In this document: positions 8,017 through 17,209 of the stretch, one piece after another
How positions within the stretch are numbered: the first letter of the stretch is position 1
Layout: every line of letters begins with the position of its first letter
Origin: an uncultured Roseobacter sp.
GTDB taxonomy: Bacteria > Pseudomonadota > Alphaproteobacteria > Rhodobacterales > Rhodobacteraceae
NCBI RefSeq assembly: GCF_947495025.1
Contig: NZ_CANLXG010000001.1
Location: forward strand, 1,240,001-1,304,000
Direction: 5' to 3'
DNA: 64,000 nucleotides
Notes under the pieces: generated by a model
Database searches by the model: none
The model's input: the letters and a program-made list of their open reading frames with translations, nothing else
Told to the model about the DNA's origin: nothing
Program-made: the position numbers and the translations under genes

Positions 8017-8188
8017 TTGAGGCTCTCTCCCAACGGCGTTTCCCGGGCATCGTCGGCAAAACGGCTGTGCGCTGCAAGATGTCACAGCACTTTTACGTTT
8101 TTCAAATAAACAGATCGAATTGACCGGGTTTTCTTGACCTTGGGCCAGACCACATTAAAAAAAGCAGAACACAGGGCGAAAGACGATC
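8017..8188. promoter_or_regulatory. Divergent nitrilase/LysR promoter region
   Basis: The 172 bases between the divergent nitrilase-family gene and the lysR-type gene. An AT-rich part near 8145-8165 probably belongs to the lysR promoter. LysR proteins usually bind T-N11-A dyads here to control both genes. I see no single dyad strong enough to name. Confidence 0.35.
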
Positions 8189-9151
8189 ATGAGTATGAAA
8201 GGCGTTACATTGCGCGGGCTGGAAGTGTTCGAGGCGCTGGCAGGAAGCGGCTCGGTTGCCAAAGCTGCGCTCAGAACAGGTCTGAGCCAGCCGGCTGTCA
8301 GCCAGCAGATGCGCAATCTGGAATCGGCGCTGAACATCGAACTCATGGACCATTCGCGCAGACCAATGCGCCTCACTCCGGCGGGTAAAACCTTTCTGGC
8401 CAGAGCTGAGCGGGCCCTCGGCGAACTGCGCCAGGCTCAGAGCGAGATGACCGTGATGGATCTGGCGCACGTCAGATCGCTGAGCATCGGAATAATTGAT
8501 GATTTTGACGACAATATCACACCGCGACTTGCCACCATTCTTGCGGACAGCCTGAAGGACTGCAGTTTCAGGATGATCACAGCCTCCAGCCACGACCTCG
8601 TGGAGGCTGTGTCTGAGCGCCGGCTGCAACTGGCTGTCTCCGCCGTCACCGGTAACCTGCCGGACGGTATCCGCGAATACCCACTGGCGCGCGACCCATT
8701 TGTCGCAGTTGTGCCACGTGACGCGGGAATGACAACCGGGTCGCTGTTCTCGCCCGGATCACCGCCGCTTCTGAGATATGATTCCGAACAGCTGATCAGT
8801 GCGCAGACAGAAGCGGAACTGGAACGCCAGCACCTGACCCCGCCCAAACGCTTTGAAATCGGCAGCCATCTGGCACTGATGGCAATGGTTGCGCGAAGCA
8901 TAGGCTGGGCGATGACAACACCGCTCGGATACATGCGCGCCATGCGCTTTCACGGCGAGATAGAGGCGATCCCCCTGCCATTCACGACTTTTGCGCGACA
9001 GATTTCTCTGATCACCTCACAGGAGTGGGACGGAGACGTTCCGCGTGATATTGCCGCGACCATGCGCAGGCTGATGAAAAGCCAGGTTATTGACCCTGCA
9101 ACATCTGAACTGCCTTTTCTCACCGGCGAACTGCGTATACTTGAAAGCTGA
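8189..9151 (+). CDS. LysR-family transcriptional regulator
   Basis: A 320-residue regulator. The N-terminal winged helix-turn-helix is clear: LRGLEVFEALAGSGSVAKAALRTGLSQPAVSQQMRNLESALNIELMD, with the usual TPAGKTFLARAERAL linker helix. The rest is a type-2 periplasmic-binding-like effector domain. It sits divergent from a nitrilase-family gene and 26 bases upstream of the sirtuin gene, so it may control the hydrolase and be cotranscribed with the sirtuin. The ligand is unknown. Confidence 0.88.
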   Translation: MSMKGVTLRGLEVFEALAGSGSVAKAALRTGLSQPAVSQQMRNLESALNIELMDHSRRPMRLTPAGKTFLARAERALGELRQAQSEMTVMDLAHVRSLSIGIIDDFDDNITPRLATILADSLKDCSFRMITASSHDLVEAVSERRLQLAVSAVTGNLPDGIREYPLARDPFVAVVPRDAGMTTGSLFSPGSPPLLRYDSEQLISAQTEAELERQHLTPPKRFEIGSHLALMAMVARSIGWAMTTPLGYMRAMRFHGEIEAIPLPFTTFARQISLITSQEWDGDVPRDIAATMRRLMKSQVIDPATSELPFLTGELRILES

Positions 9152-9177
9152 CGCAAGGCGGAGGCAGCGCTGGCACC

Positions 9178-9873
9178 ATGCTGAGAAAAATCGTGATACT
9201 GACCGGCGCAGGTATATCTGCGGAAAGCGGCCTTGGAACCTTTCGCGCCGAAGGCGGACTATGGGCACAGCACCGCATTGAAGACGTGGCAACGCCCGAA
9301 GGTTTTGCGCGTGACCCGAAACTGGTCATGGATTTTTATAACGCGCGTCGCGCCCAGGCCGCGGCGGCGGCTCCCAATGCCGGACACGAGGCTCTGGCCC
9401 GTCTTGAAGCAGGGTTCAGTGGCGAAGTCGTCGTCGTGACCCAGAATGTGGATGACCTGCACGAGAAAGCCGGCTCAGAACAGGTGATGCATATGCATGG
9501 CGCCCTGAAAGGAGCGCTCTGCGGCACCTGTGATCACCGCTGGCCTGCGCCCGCGGTTATGCATCCGGGCGACACCTGCCCCGTGTGCCAGGCGCCAACC
9601 GCCCGGCCCGATATCGTGTGGTTCGGCGAAATGCCCTATGACATGGAAGAAATCTTCGGGCACCTCAGCGAGGCGGATCTTTTCGTGAGCATCGGCACCT
9701 CCGGTAATGTGTACCCGGCGGCCGGTTTTGTGGCCGAGGCAAAACGTCAGGGGGCCGTTACGCTGGAATTCAACCTTGAGCCCTCTGAGGTTGGCAGCCA
9801 TTTTGATGATATACGGCTGGGGCCCGCAACCCAGACCCTTCCGGCCTGGGTTGACGAGATTCTGGCGTCCTGA
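9178..9873 (+). CDS. cobB: NAD-dependent protein deacylase (sirtuin, CobB-like)
   Basis: A 231-residue sirtuin. GAGIS (10-14) and TQNVDDLHE form the NAD site, H106 in MHMHGAL is the catalytic base, and two Cys pairs (C114/C117 and C133/C136) hold zinc. Y54 and R57 form the YxxR motif of class III sirtuins (SIRT5/CobB), which in studied members favours removal of succinyl/malonyl groups. It lies close behind the LysR gene. In an organism using the ethylmalonyl-CoA pathway, acyl-CoA-driven lysine acylation would be a natural target, but that link is inference. Confidence 0.88.
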   Translation: MLRKIVILTGAGISAESGLGTFRAEGGLWAQHRIEDVATPEGFARDPKLVMDFYNARRAQAAAAAPNAGHEALARLEAGFSGEVVVVTQNVDDLHEKAGSEQVMHMHGALKGALCGTCDHRWPAPAVMHPGDTCPVCQAPTARPDIVWFGEMPYDMEEIFGHLSEADLFVSIGTSGNVYPAAGFVAEAKRQGAVTLEFNLEPSEVGSHFDDIRLGPATQTLPAWVDEILAS

Positions 9874-9888
9874 CGGTCACAGCCGCAA

Positions 9889-10386
9889 TCAGTTGGTAGC
9901 ACCGTGCTCTTTGTGGCCATGCTCCATTGCGCTGTGATCTGCCTTCCGCTCATTATCGACGGGGACAGTTACGACAACATCTCCGGCATGCTCGAAGGTA
10001 AAGGTGACTGTGACCTCTCCCCCCTGCTCCAGCGGCGTTTCAATGCCCATGAACATGACATGGTCACCGCCCCGCACCATTTTGTGAGTTGCGCCCGGTG
10101 GCAAAGGTATTCCGCCATCGATTTCGGTCATTTTCATAATGCCGTCGCCCTGATCGATATGCGTATGCAGTTCCACACGTCTGGCCACATCTGAGGTGAC
10201 GCTGATCAGACGATCAGCACTGTCGCCGGCATTGGTGATAAGCATGAAAGCAGCGCCTGTCGGTGCGCCCGGCCGCGAAACGCGCGCATATGCGTCGCTT
10301 ATGATGATGTCCGCTGCCATGCCGGCAACCGGCAACATGCAACCCGCAGATAGCGCGGCAGCGCGCAGCAAAGTTCTGAAAGACAT
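9889..10386 (-). CDS. Periplasmic copper chaperone PCu(A)C
   Basis: A 165-residue secreted protein with a signal peptide (hydrophobic stretch ending in GMAADI). The copper-binding H(M)X10MX21HXM pattern is represented by HTHIDQGDGIMKM, MVRGGDHVMFMG and neighbouring methionines. A His/Met-rich tail (HSAMEHGHKEHG) is also typical. PCuAC proteins deliver Cu(I) to the CuA/CuB centres of cytochrome oxidases. It lies downstream of a DUF2946-like gene in the same direction, a common pairing. Confidence 0.88.
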   Translation of the reverse strand: MSFRTLLRAAALSAGCMLPVAGMAADIIISDAYARVSRPGAPTGAAFMLITNAGDSADRLISVTSDVARRVELHTHIDQGDGIMKMTEIDGGIPLPPGATHKMVRGGDHVMFMGIETPLEQGGEVTVTFTFEHAGDVVVTVPVDNERKADHSAMEHGHKEHGATN

Positions 10387-10425
10387 TCTGGTCTCCTGAT
10401 GTTTCTGATAATTGATCCTGAGGTG

Positions 10426-10779
10426 TCAGATCAGAACAGGAGGTGCCCGCGATCGCGTTGTTGTGGGCCGCAGTGCCGTGTGTGACACGGATGCCGTGAT
10501 GGGCCATGGCCGCTCAGTTGTACGCGCTGGCCGTACGGCAGAGGGGGCAACCGGGACAATGGCCAGCAGAACTGCAGCAATACATTCCGGACAGATGTGC
10601 GGCGCTGACGTCGGGTTTCCCCCGGCGTCCGTGTAAACAGTTACCGTACCTGCGCCGGTACAGATAACCATCTCGCCGGTCGCGGCTGCCGCACCCCGCG
10701 CGACGGCCATGCTCTGCCCGGTCAGGACAAGCATCAGGCCAAGCACTATGGCGGCAAAAGGACGGAAAACGCTCTTCAC
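10426..10779 (-). CDS. DUF2946-like membrane/periplasmic protein
   Basis: I choose the GTG start giving VKSVFRPFAAIVLG (117 residues), because an AGGA site lies upstream and the earlier ATG adds a non-conserved head. The N-terminus is a signal or membrane segment. It is followed by EMVICTGAGTVTVYTDAGGNPTSAPHICPEC, which holds the Cys and His residues typical of DUF2946 proteins. These small proteins accompany copper or cobalt handling genes. It is just upstream of the PCuAC chaperone gene, supporting a copper role. The Pro/Arg/Thr-rich C-terminal tail is less certain. Confidence 0.6.
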   Translation of the reverse strand: MKSVFRPFAAIVLGLMLVLTGQSMAVARGAAAATGEMVICTGAGTVTVYTDAGGNPTSAPHICPECIAAVLLAIVPVAPSAVRPARTTERPWPITASVSHTALRPTTTRSRAPPVLI

Positions 10780-10831
10780 AGGGCCACTATATCCTGACGT
10801 GGAGCAGTTTCGCTGTGCCAAAACGACGCGA

Positions 10832-10854
10832 ACCCCGCCCGGTCAGGGCAGGGT
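10832..10854 (-). terminator. Weak hairpin after rpmB
   Basis: On the minus strand ACCCTGCCC pairs with GGGCGGGGT around a five-base loop with one mismatch, about 25 bases after the rpmB stop. Only a loose T-rich stretch follows, so it is a possible terminator rather than a firm one. Confidence 0.35.
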
Positions 10855-10879
10855 CCGTACAAACCAGACTTCGGCAGTA

Positions 10880-11179
10880 TCAGCTCAGCGCGTCTGCCGT
10901 GTCGGACGATTTGGCGATCGCCTTTTTCACTTTCAGCGCATTGGCGGACAGTTCGCTGTCCTTGGCCTTTGCCAGGAACTTGTCCAGACCACCGCGGTGA
11001 TCGACAGTGCGCAGTGCCGCGGCGGAGATGCGGAACTTGAAACCGCGACCCAGCGCTTCGGACTGCAGGGTCACATCGTTCAGGTTCGGCAGAAAACGCC
11101 GGCGTGTCTTGTTGTTGGCGTGGCTGACATTGTTGCCAGTCATCGGGCCTTTTCCGGTCAGTTCGCAAACGCGTGACAT
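10880..11179 (-). CDS. rpmB: 50S ribosomal protein L28
   Basis: A 99-residue L28. It begins [34 protein letters not shown], the bL28 signature, and continues with [28 protein letters not shown]. The C-terminal extension is usual in alphaproteobacteria. It is a structural protein of the large subunit. It is monocistronic here with its own promoter (11272-11300), and an AAGGAAG-like ribosome site precedes the ATG. Confidence 0.96.
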   Translation of the reverse strand: MSRVCELTGKGPMTGNNVSHANNKTRRRFLPNLNDVTLQSEALGRGFKFRISAAALRTVDHRGGLDKFLAKAKDSELSANALKVKKAIAKSSDTADALS

Positions 11180-11271
11180 GGGTTCTTCCTTTTTCTCTCA
11201 CGTCGCACCGGCGGTCCGGTAGACGACAAAAGGGGGCAGCCACAGGCCACGCCCCGGAAATTCGTTCGCTG

Positions 11272-11300
11272 GCTTTAGTGGGAATCGCACAAGGGGTCAA
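11272..11300 (-). promoter_or_regulatory. Putative rpmB promoter
   Basis: On the minus strand TTGACC (11300-11295) and TAAAGC (11277-11272) are 17 bases apart, about 93 bases before the rpmB start. The -35 is near consensus and the spacing ideal; the -10 is weak. Confidence 0.5.
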
Positions 11301-11321
11301 CCCGCGCAGCGCGTGTTTTAG

Positions 11322-12308
11322 CTACTTTGGTGTCCTGCGCGACTGCAGGTCGGCCACGAACTGATCTGCCGCCGCCGCAGGTGAGATTTCTCCCGATGCC
11401 ACACGATCTGTCAGGGTAGCCATCGCGGTTCGCGATTCCGGCGTTTCCAGTTCAGAAAGCAACCTGTTCCGCACGTCCTGAGCAAACCAGTAACGGGCCT
11501 GATCTGCGCGGGTTTTTTCCCAGAACCCATTGGCGCGCCGCCAGCTGACGAGCGTATTCAGATCCTGCCAGACTCCTGCAAGACCCTGCTCTTCCAATGC
11601 CGAGACCATAACCGCCCTGGGAAACCCCTCCGGATCCCGGCGCCTTTTCCGCAAAAGGCGCAGTGCGCCTGCGTAGTCCGCACAGGTGCGCGTGGCTGCA
11701 GGCTTAAGGTCTCCATCTGCCTTGTTCACAACGATCATGTCCGCAATTTCCATGATCCCGCGCTTGACCCCCTGCAGCTCGTCCCCCCCGGCAGGGGCAA
11801 GCAGCAGAAGAAATACATCCGATATCTCGGCAACAACGGTTTCAGACTGGCCGACACCAACTGTTTCGATCAGTACGACATCGAAACCTGCGGCTTCACA
11901 GAGTGCGACCGCCTCGCGTGATCTGCGTGCCACACCGCCCAGATGGGTCTGGCTGGGCGACGGGCGGATAAACGCACCGGGCGCGCGGGCCAGCCGGTCC
12001 ATCCGGGTTTTATCACCCAGAATGGACCCGCCGGACCGGCTGGATGACGGGTCGACCGCAAGCACGGCCACTTTCAGACCCTGCCCGGTCAGCATCATCC
12101 CAAAGCTCTCAATAAATGTGGATTTGCCCACACCCGGTGTGCCCGACAGACCAATCCGCAAAGCCTGGCGGTCTCTGGGCAGCGATTCCAGTAATGCCGC
12201 AGCTTCCTGACGGTGGTCTTCGCGCGCACTTTCGACCAGCGTGATGGCGCGCGCCAGTGCACGGCGCTGGCCTGCGGCGACCCCTTCTGCAAGCTCTGAT
12301 AGGTTCAT
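11322..12308 (-). CDS. meaB: MeaB, B12-mutase-associated GTPase chaperone
   Basis: Starting at MNLSELAEGVAAGQRRALAR gives 328 residues, the normal MeaB/ArgK length. The G-domain shows GTPGVGKS (Walker A), AVDPSSSRSGGSILGDKTRM (the MeaB switch region), ETVGVGQSE and VNKADGD. The C-terminal dimerisation helices are present. MeaB loads and protects adenosylcobalamin in methylmalonyl- or ethylmalonyl-CoA mutase. Its likely partners include the ecm product encoded at 59896 in this window. It is divergent from hrpB. Confidence 0.92.
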   Translation of the reverse strand: MNLSELAEGVAAGQRRALARAITLVESAREDHRQEAAALLESLPRDRQALRIGLSGTPGVGKSTFIESFGMMLTGQGLKVAVLAVDPSSSRSGGSILGDKTRMDRLARAPGAFIRPSPSQTHLGGVARRSREAVALCEAAGFDVVLIETVGVGQSETVVAEISDVFLLLLAPAGGDELQGVKRGIMEIADMIVVNKADGDLKPAATRTCADYAGALRLLRKRRRDPEGFPRAVMVSALEEQGLAGVWQDLNTLVSWRRANGFWEKTRADQARYWFAQDVRNRLLSELETPESRTAMATLTDRVASGEISPAAAADQFVADLQSRRTPK

Positions 12309-12402
12309 GGCCCTGCCCCGAATGTTCCGGGACGGTTTTCCGCTTTGCCCCTGCAAAAGTCCAGTGCTTGGCGCGCAGCGCAGCTTTCGCTATTGAAATG
12401 CC

Positions 12403-14841
12403 ATGCGGTTTTCCCTGCCCATTGATGAGATCCTGCCACAGGTGACCGACGTCCTGCGTCGTGATGGCCGCGTTGTCCTGCAGGCCCCGCCGGGTGCAGG
12501 CAAAACAACCCGCGTGCCGCTGGCGATGCTGGACGCCGGCCTCACCGCAGGGCGTATCCTGATGCTTGAGCCGCGCAGGCTCGCAGCCCGCGCCGCCGCG
12601 GATCGCATGGCCGCAACCCTGGGCGAGGAAACCGGCCAGACCGTCGGGTACAGAATGCGCGGCGCGTCCAGAACCAGCGACAGCACACGCATAGAAGTCA
12701 TCACAGAGGGCATCCTGACCCGTATGCTGCAGGACACACCTGATCTGCCTGGCATAGGCGCGATCATTTTTGATGAGTTTCACGAACGGTCTCTGAATGC
12801 GGATCTGGGTCTGGCGCTGTGTCTTGAGGCGGCCTCTGCGCTGCGTGACGACCTGGTGATCGTCGTGATGTCAGCGACCCTTGATGCCGCACCTGTCGCC
12901 ACACTCATGCGGTCGGAGATCCTGACATCAGAGGGGCGTTCTTTTGCAGTACGAGAGCATTTTCTGCCACGATCTCGCGGGAATGTCCGCCTGGAACAGG
13001 CCGTGGCCGACCTGACGCTCGAGGCGCTGTCCCGTTCTGAGGGCAGCGCACTGGTGTTTCTGCCCGGAGAGGGTGAAATCAGGCGCACCGAGGCCTCACT
13101 GCGCCCGTATCTGCCACCTGGCACCACGCTGCATCCGCTGTTCGGGGCAATGGATTTTCGCGCCCAGCGCGCCGCGATCCGCCCCGCCACCGAAGGGCGC
13201 AAGGTCGTTCTGGCCACGTCGGTGGCCGAGACCTCGCTGACAATCGAAGGCATCCGGATCGTGGTGGACGCAGGCCTGTCGCGCCGTGCCGAATCCGATC
13301 CTTCTTCCGGTATGTCGCGGCTGATCACAACCCGCGTCTCGCGGGCCGAAGCCACGCAACGCGCAGGTCGTGCGGGCCGTGTTGCAGAGGGCGATTGCTA
13401 CCGGCTCTGGACACGCGGAGAAGATGGCGCGCTGCCGGCGCAACCTCCCGCTGAGATCGAGGCCGGAGATCTGACCAGCTTTGCGCTTGAACTGGCTGTC
13501 TGGGGCAGTCAGGCCGACGACATGGCCTTTGTCACGCCACCGCACGCCGGTCGGCTGGAAGAAGCCCGGCGCGTGCTGCGGATGCTGGACGCACTGGACG
13601 AGAACGGGCGGATTACACAACACGGCCGCGCCCTGGCGTCCCTTCCACTGCATCCCAGACTTGCCCATATGGTTGTACGCGGAGACAGTTCTGCACCATT
13701 GCTGGCAGCAGCCTTGTCTGAACGCGATATTCTGAGAAACGGGCCGGTTGACCTCGGTCTCAGACTGCGCGCTCTGTCAGACCCGCGCCGGTTTGAGGCG
13801 GACACCGGGCAAACACCTGACCGGGCCGCCGTGTCGCGCATCCGCGAAGAAGCGCGGCGGCTGAAAAAACGCGCAAAAACCGGAGCAGCCGGTGGCACGG
13901 GCGTTCTTGCCGCGCTGGCCTATCCCGACCGCATCGGTCTGCGGCGGCCCGGAGATGCCCCGCGCTATGTTTTGTCCGGTGGCAAGGGCGCTGTTCTTCC
14001 CGCTGGTGATCCTTTCAGCAATGAACGTCTGATCGTCGCCACCAACCTGGACGGGGACCCGCGGGAGGCACGCATCCGGCAGGCAGCAGTAATCAGCGAG
14101 GCCGAACTGCGCGAAACCTTCCCCAACCAGATTGCATGGCAGGATGTCTGTACCTGGTCCCGGCGGGAGGGCCGCGTTCTGGCGCGCAGACAGGAGTGTT
14201 TCGGCGCGCTGATCCTCGATGACCGCGTCTGGCAGGATGCTCCGGACGAGGCCGTCGCCCGCGCGATGCTGGATGGGGTGCGCCAGCTCGGCCTGCACCC
14301 TTCCGCTGCCGCTGAGAGGTTTATCGCCCGCGCACGCCTGCTGCAGCGGACCGACCCGGATTTTCCAGCCTTTGACACGGACGCACTGCTGGAAGGTCTC
14401 GAAGACTGGCTGCTGCCGCATATCAGCGGAGTGCGTACTGCGGCAGACTGGAAACGTTTCGACATCACCGATGCCCTGCGCGCTTGGCTGACATGGGACC
14501 AGATGCAGCGGCTGGACCGGGAAGTGCCCGCACATTTCACCACGCCACTCGGAAACCGGGTACCGATCAGCTATGACGGCGCACAGCCACAGATAGCGCT
14601 GCGGCTGCAGGAGCTTTTTGGCGTGACCCGGCATCCCAGCGTTGCCGGTACGCCCCTGCAGCTGACGTTATTGTCACCGGCACGCAGACCGGTTCAGGTC
14701 ACCGAAGACCTGCCGGGGTTCTGGGCCTCGTCCTATTCGGATGTCCGAAAAGACATGCGCGGCCGTTACCCGAAACACCCATGGCCGGAGGATCCCACAC
14801 AGGCAGACCCGACCCTCAGAGCGAAACCGCGCAAAGGCTGA
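12403..14841 (+). CDS. hrpB: ATP-dependent helicase HrpB
   Basis: An 812-residue DEAH-type helicase. It starts with LPIDEILPQVTDVLRRDGRVVLQAPPGAGKTT (Walker A), then IIFDEFHERS (motif II), VMSATLDA (motif III), SVAETSLTIEGIRIVVDAG (motif V) and QRAGRAGR (motif VI). A helicase-associated domain and the C-terminal HrpB domain (ending near WPEDPTQADPTLRAKPRKG) confirm HrpB rather than HrpA. The cellular role is poorly defined; homologues act on RNA. It is convergent with argF, with only nine bases between. Confidence 0.93.
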   Translation: MRFSLPIDEILPQVTDVLRRDGRVVLQAPPGAGKTTRVPLAMLDAGLTAGRILMLEPRRLAARAAADRMAATLGEETGQTVGYRMRGASRTSDSTRIEVITEGILTRMLQDTPDLPGIGAIIFDEFHERSLNADLGLALCLEAASALRDDLVIVVMSATLDAAPVATLMRSEILTSEGRSFAVREHFLPRSRGNVRLEQAVADLTLEALSRSEGSALVFLPGEGEIRRTEASLRPYLPPGTTLHPLFGAMDFRAQRAAIRPATEGRKVVLATSVAETSLTIEGIRIVVDAGLSRRAESDPSSGMSRLITTRVSRAEATQRAGRAGRVAEGDCYRLWTRGEDGALPAQPPAEIEAGDLTSFALELAVWGSQADDMAFVTPPHAGRLEEARRVLRMLDALDENGRITQHGRALASLPLHPRLAHMVVRGDSSAPLLAAALSERDILRNGPVDLGLRLRALSDPRRFEADTGQTPDRAAVSRIREEARRLKKRAKTGAAGGTGVLAALAYPDRIGLRRPGDAPRYVLSGGKGAVLPAGDPFSNERLIVATNLDGDPREARIRQAAVISEAELRETFPNQIAWQDVCTWSRREGRVLARRQECFGALILDDRVWQDAPDEAVARAMLDGVRQLGLHPSAAAERFIARARLLQRTDPDFPAFDTDALLEGLEDWLLPHISGVRTAADWKRFDITDALRAWLTWDQMQRLDREVPAHFTTPLGNRVPISYDGAQPQIALRLQELFGVTRHPSVAGTPLQLTLLSPARRPVQVTEDLPGFWASSYSDVRKDMRGRYPKHPWPEDPTQADPTLRAKPRKG

Positions 14842-14850
14842 GAAATCCGG

Positions 14851-15756
14851 TCAGCGTTCCAGGCACCAGCGCATAATCGCTTTCTGCGCATGCAGACGGT
14901 TTTCGGCTTCATCAAAGATGACAGAGTTCGGCCCGTCCATGACCTCAGACGTGGCCTCGTCGTCGCGATGGGCCGGCAGGCAATGCATAAAGAGCGCGTC
15001 CGGCCTGGCCTGCGCCATGAGTTCCGCATTGACCTGATAACCGCGCAGCTGGTTGTGGCGCCGTTCGCGGGCGGACTGCGGATCGTGCATCGAAACCCAG
15101 GTGTCCGTCACCACCAGATCAGCTCCTTCCACCGCCTTCGCCGGGTCCCGTTCGATGGTGTAGAGACCGTCGAGGGCCGGTTCAGGATCCAGCGGCGGCG
15201 GGCCGGTAAAGGTGAGGTCGAACCCGAACTGCTTCGCGGCATGTGCAAAACTGGCGAACACGTTGTTGCCGTCACCGGACCAGACCACCTTGCGCCCTCT
15301 GATGGGGCCGCTGTGCTCTTCAAAGGTCATGACATCGGCCATGATCTGACAGGGATGCGTACGGTTGGTCAGCCCGTTGATCACAGGCACCGTGGCGTAT
15401 TCCGCCATTTCCAGCAGAGTTGCCTCTTCGAACGTGCGGATCATGATAAGATCCACATACCGGCTCAGGACGCGCGCGGTATCGGCTATGGTTTCGCCGT
15501 GACCGAGCTGCATGTCTGCCCCCGACAACACCATTGTCTGACCGCCCATCTGGCGCACACCGACATCAAAGGACACGCGTGTCCGGGTTGATGGTTTCTC
15601 AAAGATCAGCGCTACCATATGATCTTTGAGCGGCTGATCTGCGTCCAGAGCACCCCGCGGGCGGCCTGCGCGTGCCGTTTTCATCGCGGCCGCGTTGTCT
15701 ATGATCGCTCTCAGGTCCTCCTGAGACGTCGTGTGAATATCCAGAAAGTGCTTCAT
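14851..15756 (-). CDS. argF: Ornithine carbamoyltransferase
   Basis: A 301-residue anabolic OTCase. The carbamoyl-phosphate motif STRTR (in [13 protein letters not shown]), HPCQIMAD, and the ornithine-site motif HCLPAHR are all present. It makes citrulline from ornithine and carbamoyl phosphate in arginine synthesis. It lies 24 bases after argD in the same direction; together they form the argD-argF operon common in alphaproteobacteria. Confidence 0.96.
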   Translation of the reverse strand: MKHFLDIHTTSQEDLRAIIDNAAAMKTARAGRPRGALDADQPLKDHMVALIFEKPSTRTRVSFDVGVRQMGGQTMVLSGADMQLGHGETIADTARVLSRYVDLIMIRTFEEATLLEMAEYATVPVINGLTNRTHPCQIMADVMTFEEHSGPIRGRKVVWSGDGNNVFASFAHAAKQFGFDLTFTGPPPLDPEPALDGLYTIERDPAKAVEGADLVVTDTWVSMHDPQSARERRHNQLRGYQVNAELMAQARPDALFMHCLPAHRDDEATSEVMDGPNSVIFDEAENRLHAQKAIMRWCLER

Positions 15757-15780
15757 ATCATTCTACTTTAAAATAATGGA

Positions 15781-16956
15781 TCAGGCAGCGGAGACGGTGC
15801 GGGCGGCAGCATCCAGCCGCTCCACAGCCTGGGCCATTTCCTCTTCGGTAATGTTGAGCGGCGGCAGAAGACGGATCACATTATCCGCAGCCGGCACCGT
15901 CAGCACCAGCTCGTCATATCCGGCCGCCACAACATCCGTGTTCGCAGCACGGCATTTCAGACCCAGCATCATTCCGCTGCCCCGCACGCCCTCAAAGACA
16001 TCCGGATGCGCTGCGACAAGGCCCTCGAGTTTCTGACGCAACAGACCCGAACGGCGGTTCACATCCGCGAGGAATTCCGGTGACGCGACAATATCCATCA
16101 CAGCGCAGCCAACGGCACAGCCCAGAGGATTACCGCCATATGTCGAACCGTGCGTGCCGGCTGTCATGCCGGATGCTGCGTTTTCTGTGGCCAGAACAGC
16201 ACCCAGCGGGAAACCCCCGCCGATACCTTTGGCCACCATCATGATATCAGGCTCAATACCCGCCCATTCGTGTGCAAAGAGCTTGCCCGTCCGGCCAACG
16301 CCACACTGAACTTCGTCCAGGATGAGCAGCAGGCCATGTTCGTCGCAGAAGTCACGCAGGCCTTTCAGGCACTGATCCGGCACCGGGCGGATACCGCCCT
16401 CACCCTGCACCGGTTCGATCAGAACCGCCGCCGTGTTGTCATTCACTGCCGCTTTCAGCGCGTCGTGATCCCCGAACTCCAGATGTACAAAACCAGGCAG
16501 CAACGGCCCGAAACCTCTGGTCATTTTCTCGGATCCGGCAGCCGCAATACCGGCAGAAGATCTGCCATGAAAGGACCCGGAGAAAGTTATGATCTCGGTC
16601 TTCTCCGGCATTCCCTTTTCAAACCAGTACTTGCGGGTCATTTTCACCGCCAGTTCGCAGGACTCGGTGCCGGAATTGGTAAAGAAGACCGTATCGGCAA
16701 AAGTATTTTCAGTCAGCCGGTCAGCCAGTTCCTGCTGTCTGGGGATCTGGTAAAGGTTCGATGTGTGCCACAACGCGCCGGCCTGTTCAGTCAGCGCCGC
16801 AACAAGCGCCGGATGTGCGTGGCCCAGCGCATTCACGGCAATACCGGCACCCAGATCCAGAAAACGTCGGCCATCTGCTTCCACAAGCCAGGAGCCTTCG
16901 CCTTTGACAAAGCTCATGGGGGCACGGGAATAGGTCGGCAGTATGGTCGGGATCAT
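15781..16956 (-). CDS. argD: Acetylornithine aminotransferase
   Basis: I start at MIPTILPTYSRAPMSFVKG, giving 391 residues; an upstream Met adds a poorly conserved head. It is a class III PLP aminotransferase: NSGTESCELAVKM, FHGRSSAG, LILDEVQCGVGRTGK and the PLP-lysine in MVAKGIGGGFPLGA. It converts N-acetylornithine to its semialdehyde (and may act in lysine synthesis). Pairing with argF supports the arginine role. Confidence 0.93.
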   Translation of the reverse strand: MIPTILPTYSRAPMSFVKGEGSWLVEADGRRFLDLGAGIAVNALGHAHPALVAALTEQAGALWHTSNLYQIPRQQELADRLTENTFADTVFFTNSGTESCELAVKMTRKYWFEKGMPEKTEIITFSGSFHGRSSAGIAAAGSEKMTRGFGPLLPGFVHLEFGDHDALKAAVNDNTAAVLIEPVQGEGGIRPVPDQCLKGLRDFCDEHGLLLILDEVQCGVGRTGKLFAHEWAGIEPDIMMVAKGIGGGFPLGAVLATENAASGMTAGTHGSTYGGNPLGCAVGCAVMDIVASPEFLADVNRRSGLLRQKLEGLVAAHPDVFEGVRGSGMMLGLKCRAANTDVVAAGYDELVLTVPAADNVIRLLPPLNITEEEMAQAVERLDAAARTVSAA

Positions 16957-17209
16957 CGGATCATCCTTGTCAGGTGCGCTCTGGCTGAAGCACGGAACGT
17001 GCATGAGCCTCTGGAGCAGGTCAACAATTTTCAGAGAGTTAAGAGAAGGGGCGGCCGCCCCGGATCACGCAGAGGTGGTTCAGGCGCAGGTGCGTCGTCG
17101 GTACTGATGGCGTGTCGTGTTTCTCATGTACGCTGCGTAGCGGATGTTTCCTGCAGAGAAAAGCATTTTGTGCCCTTGCGGCACAAACCGGACCGGCGCA
17201 TAGGGCGAC

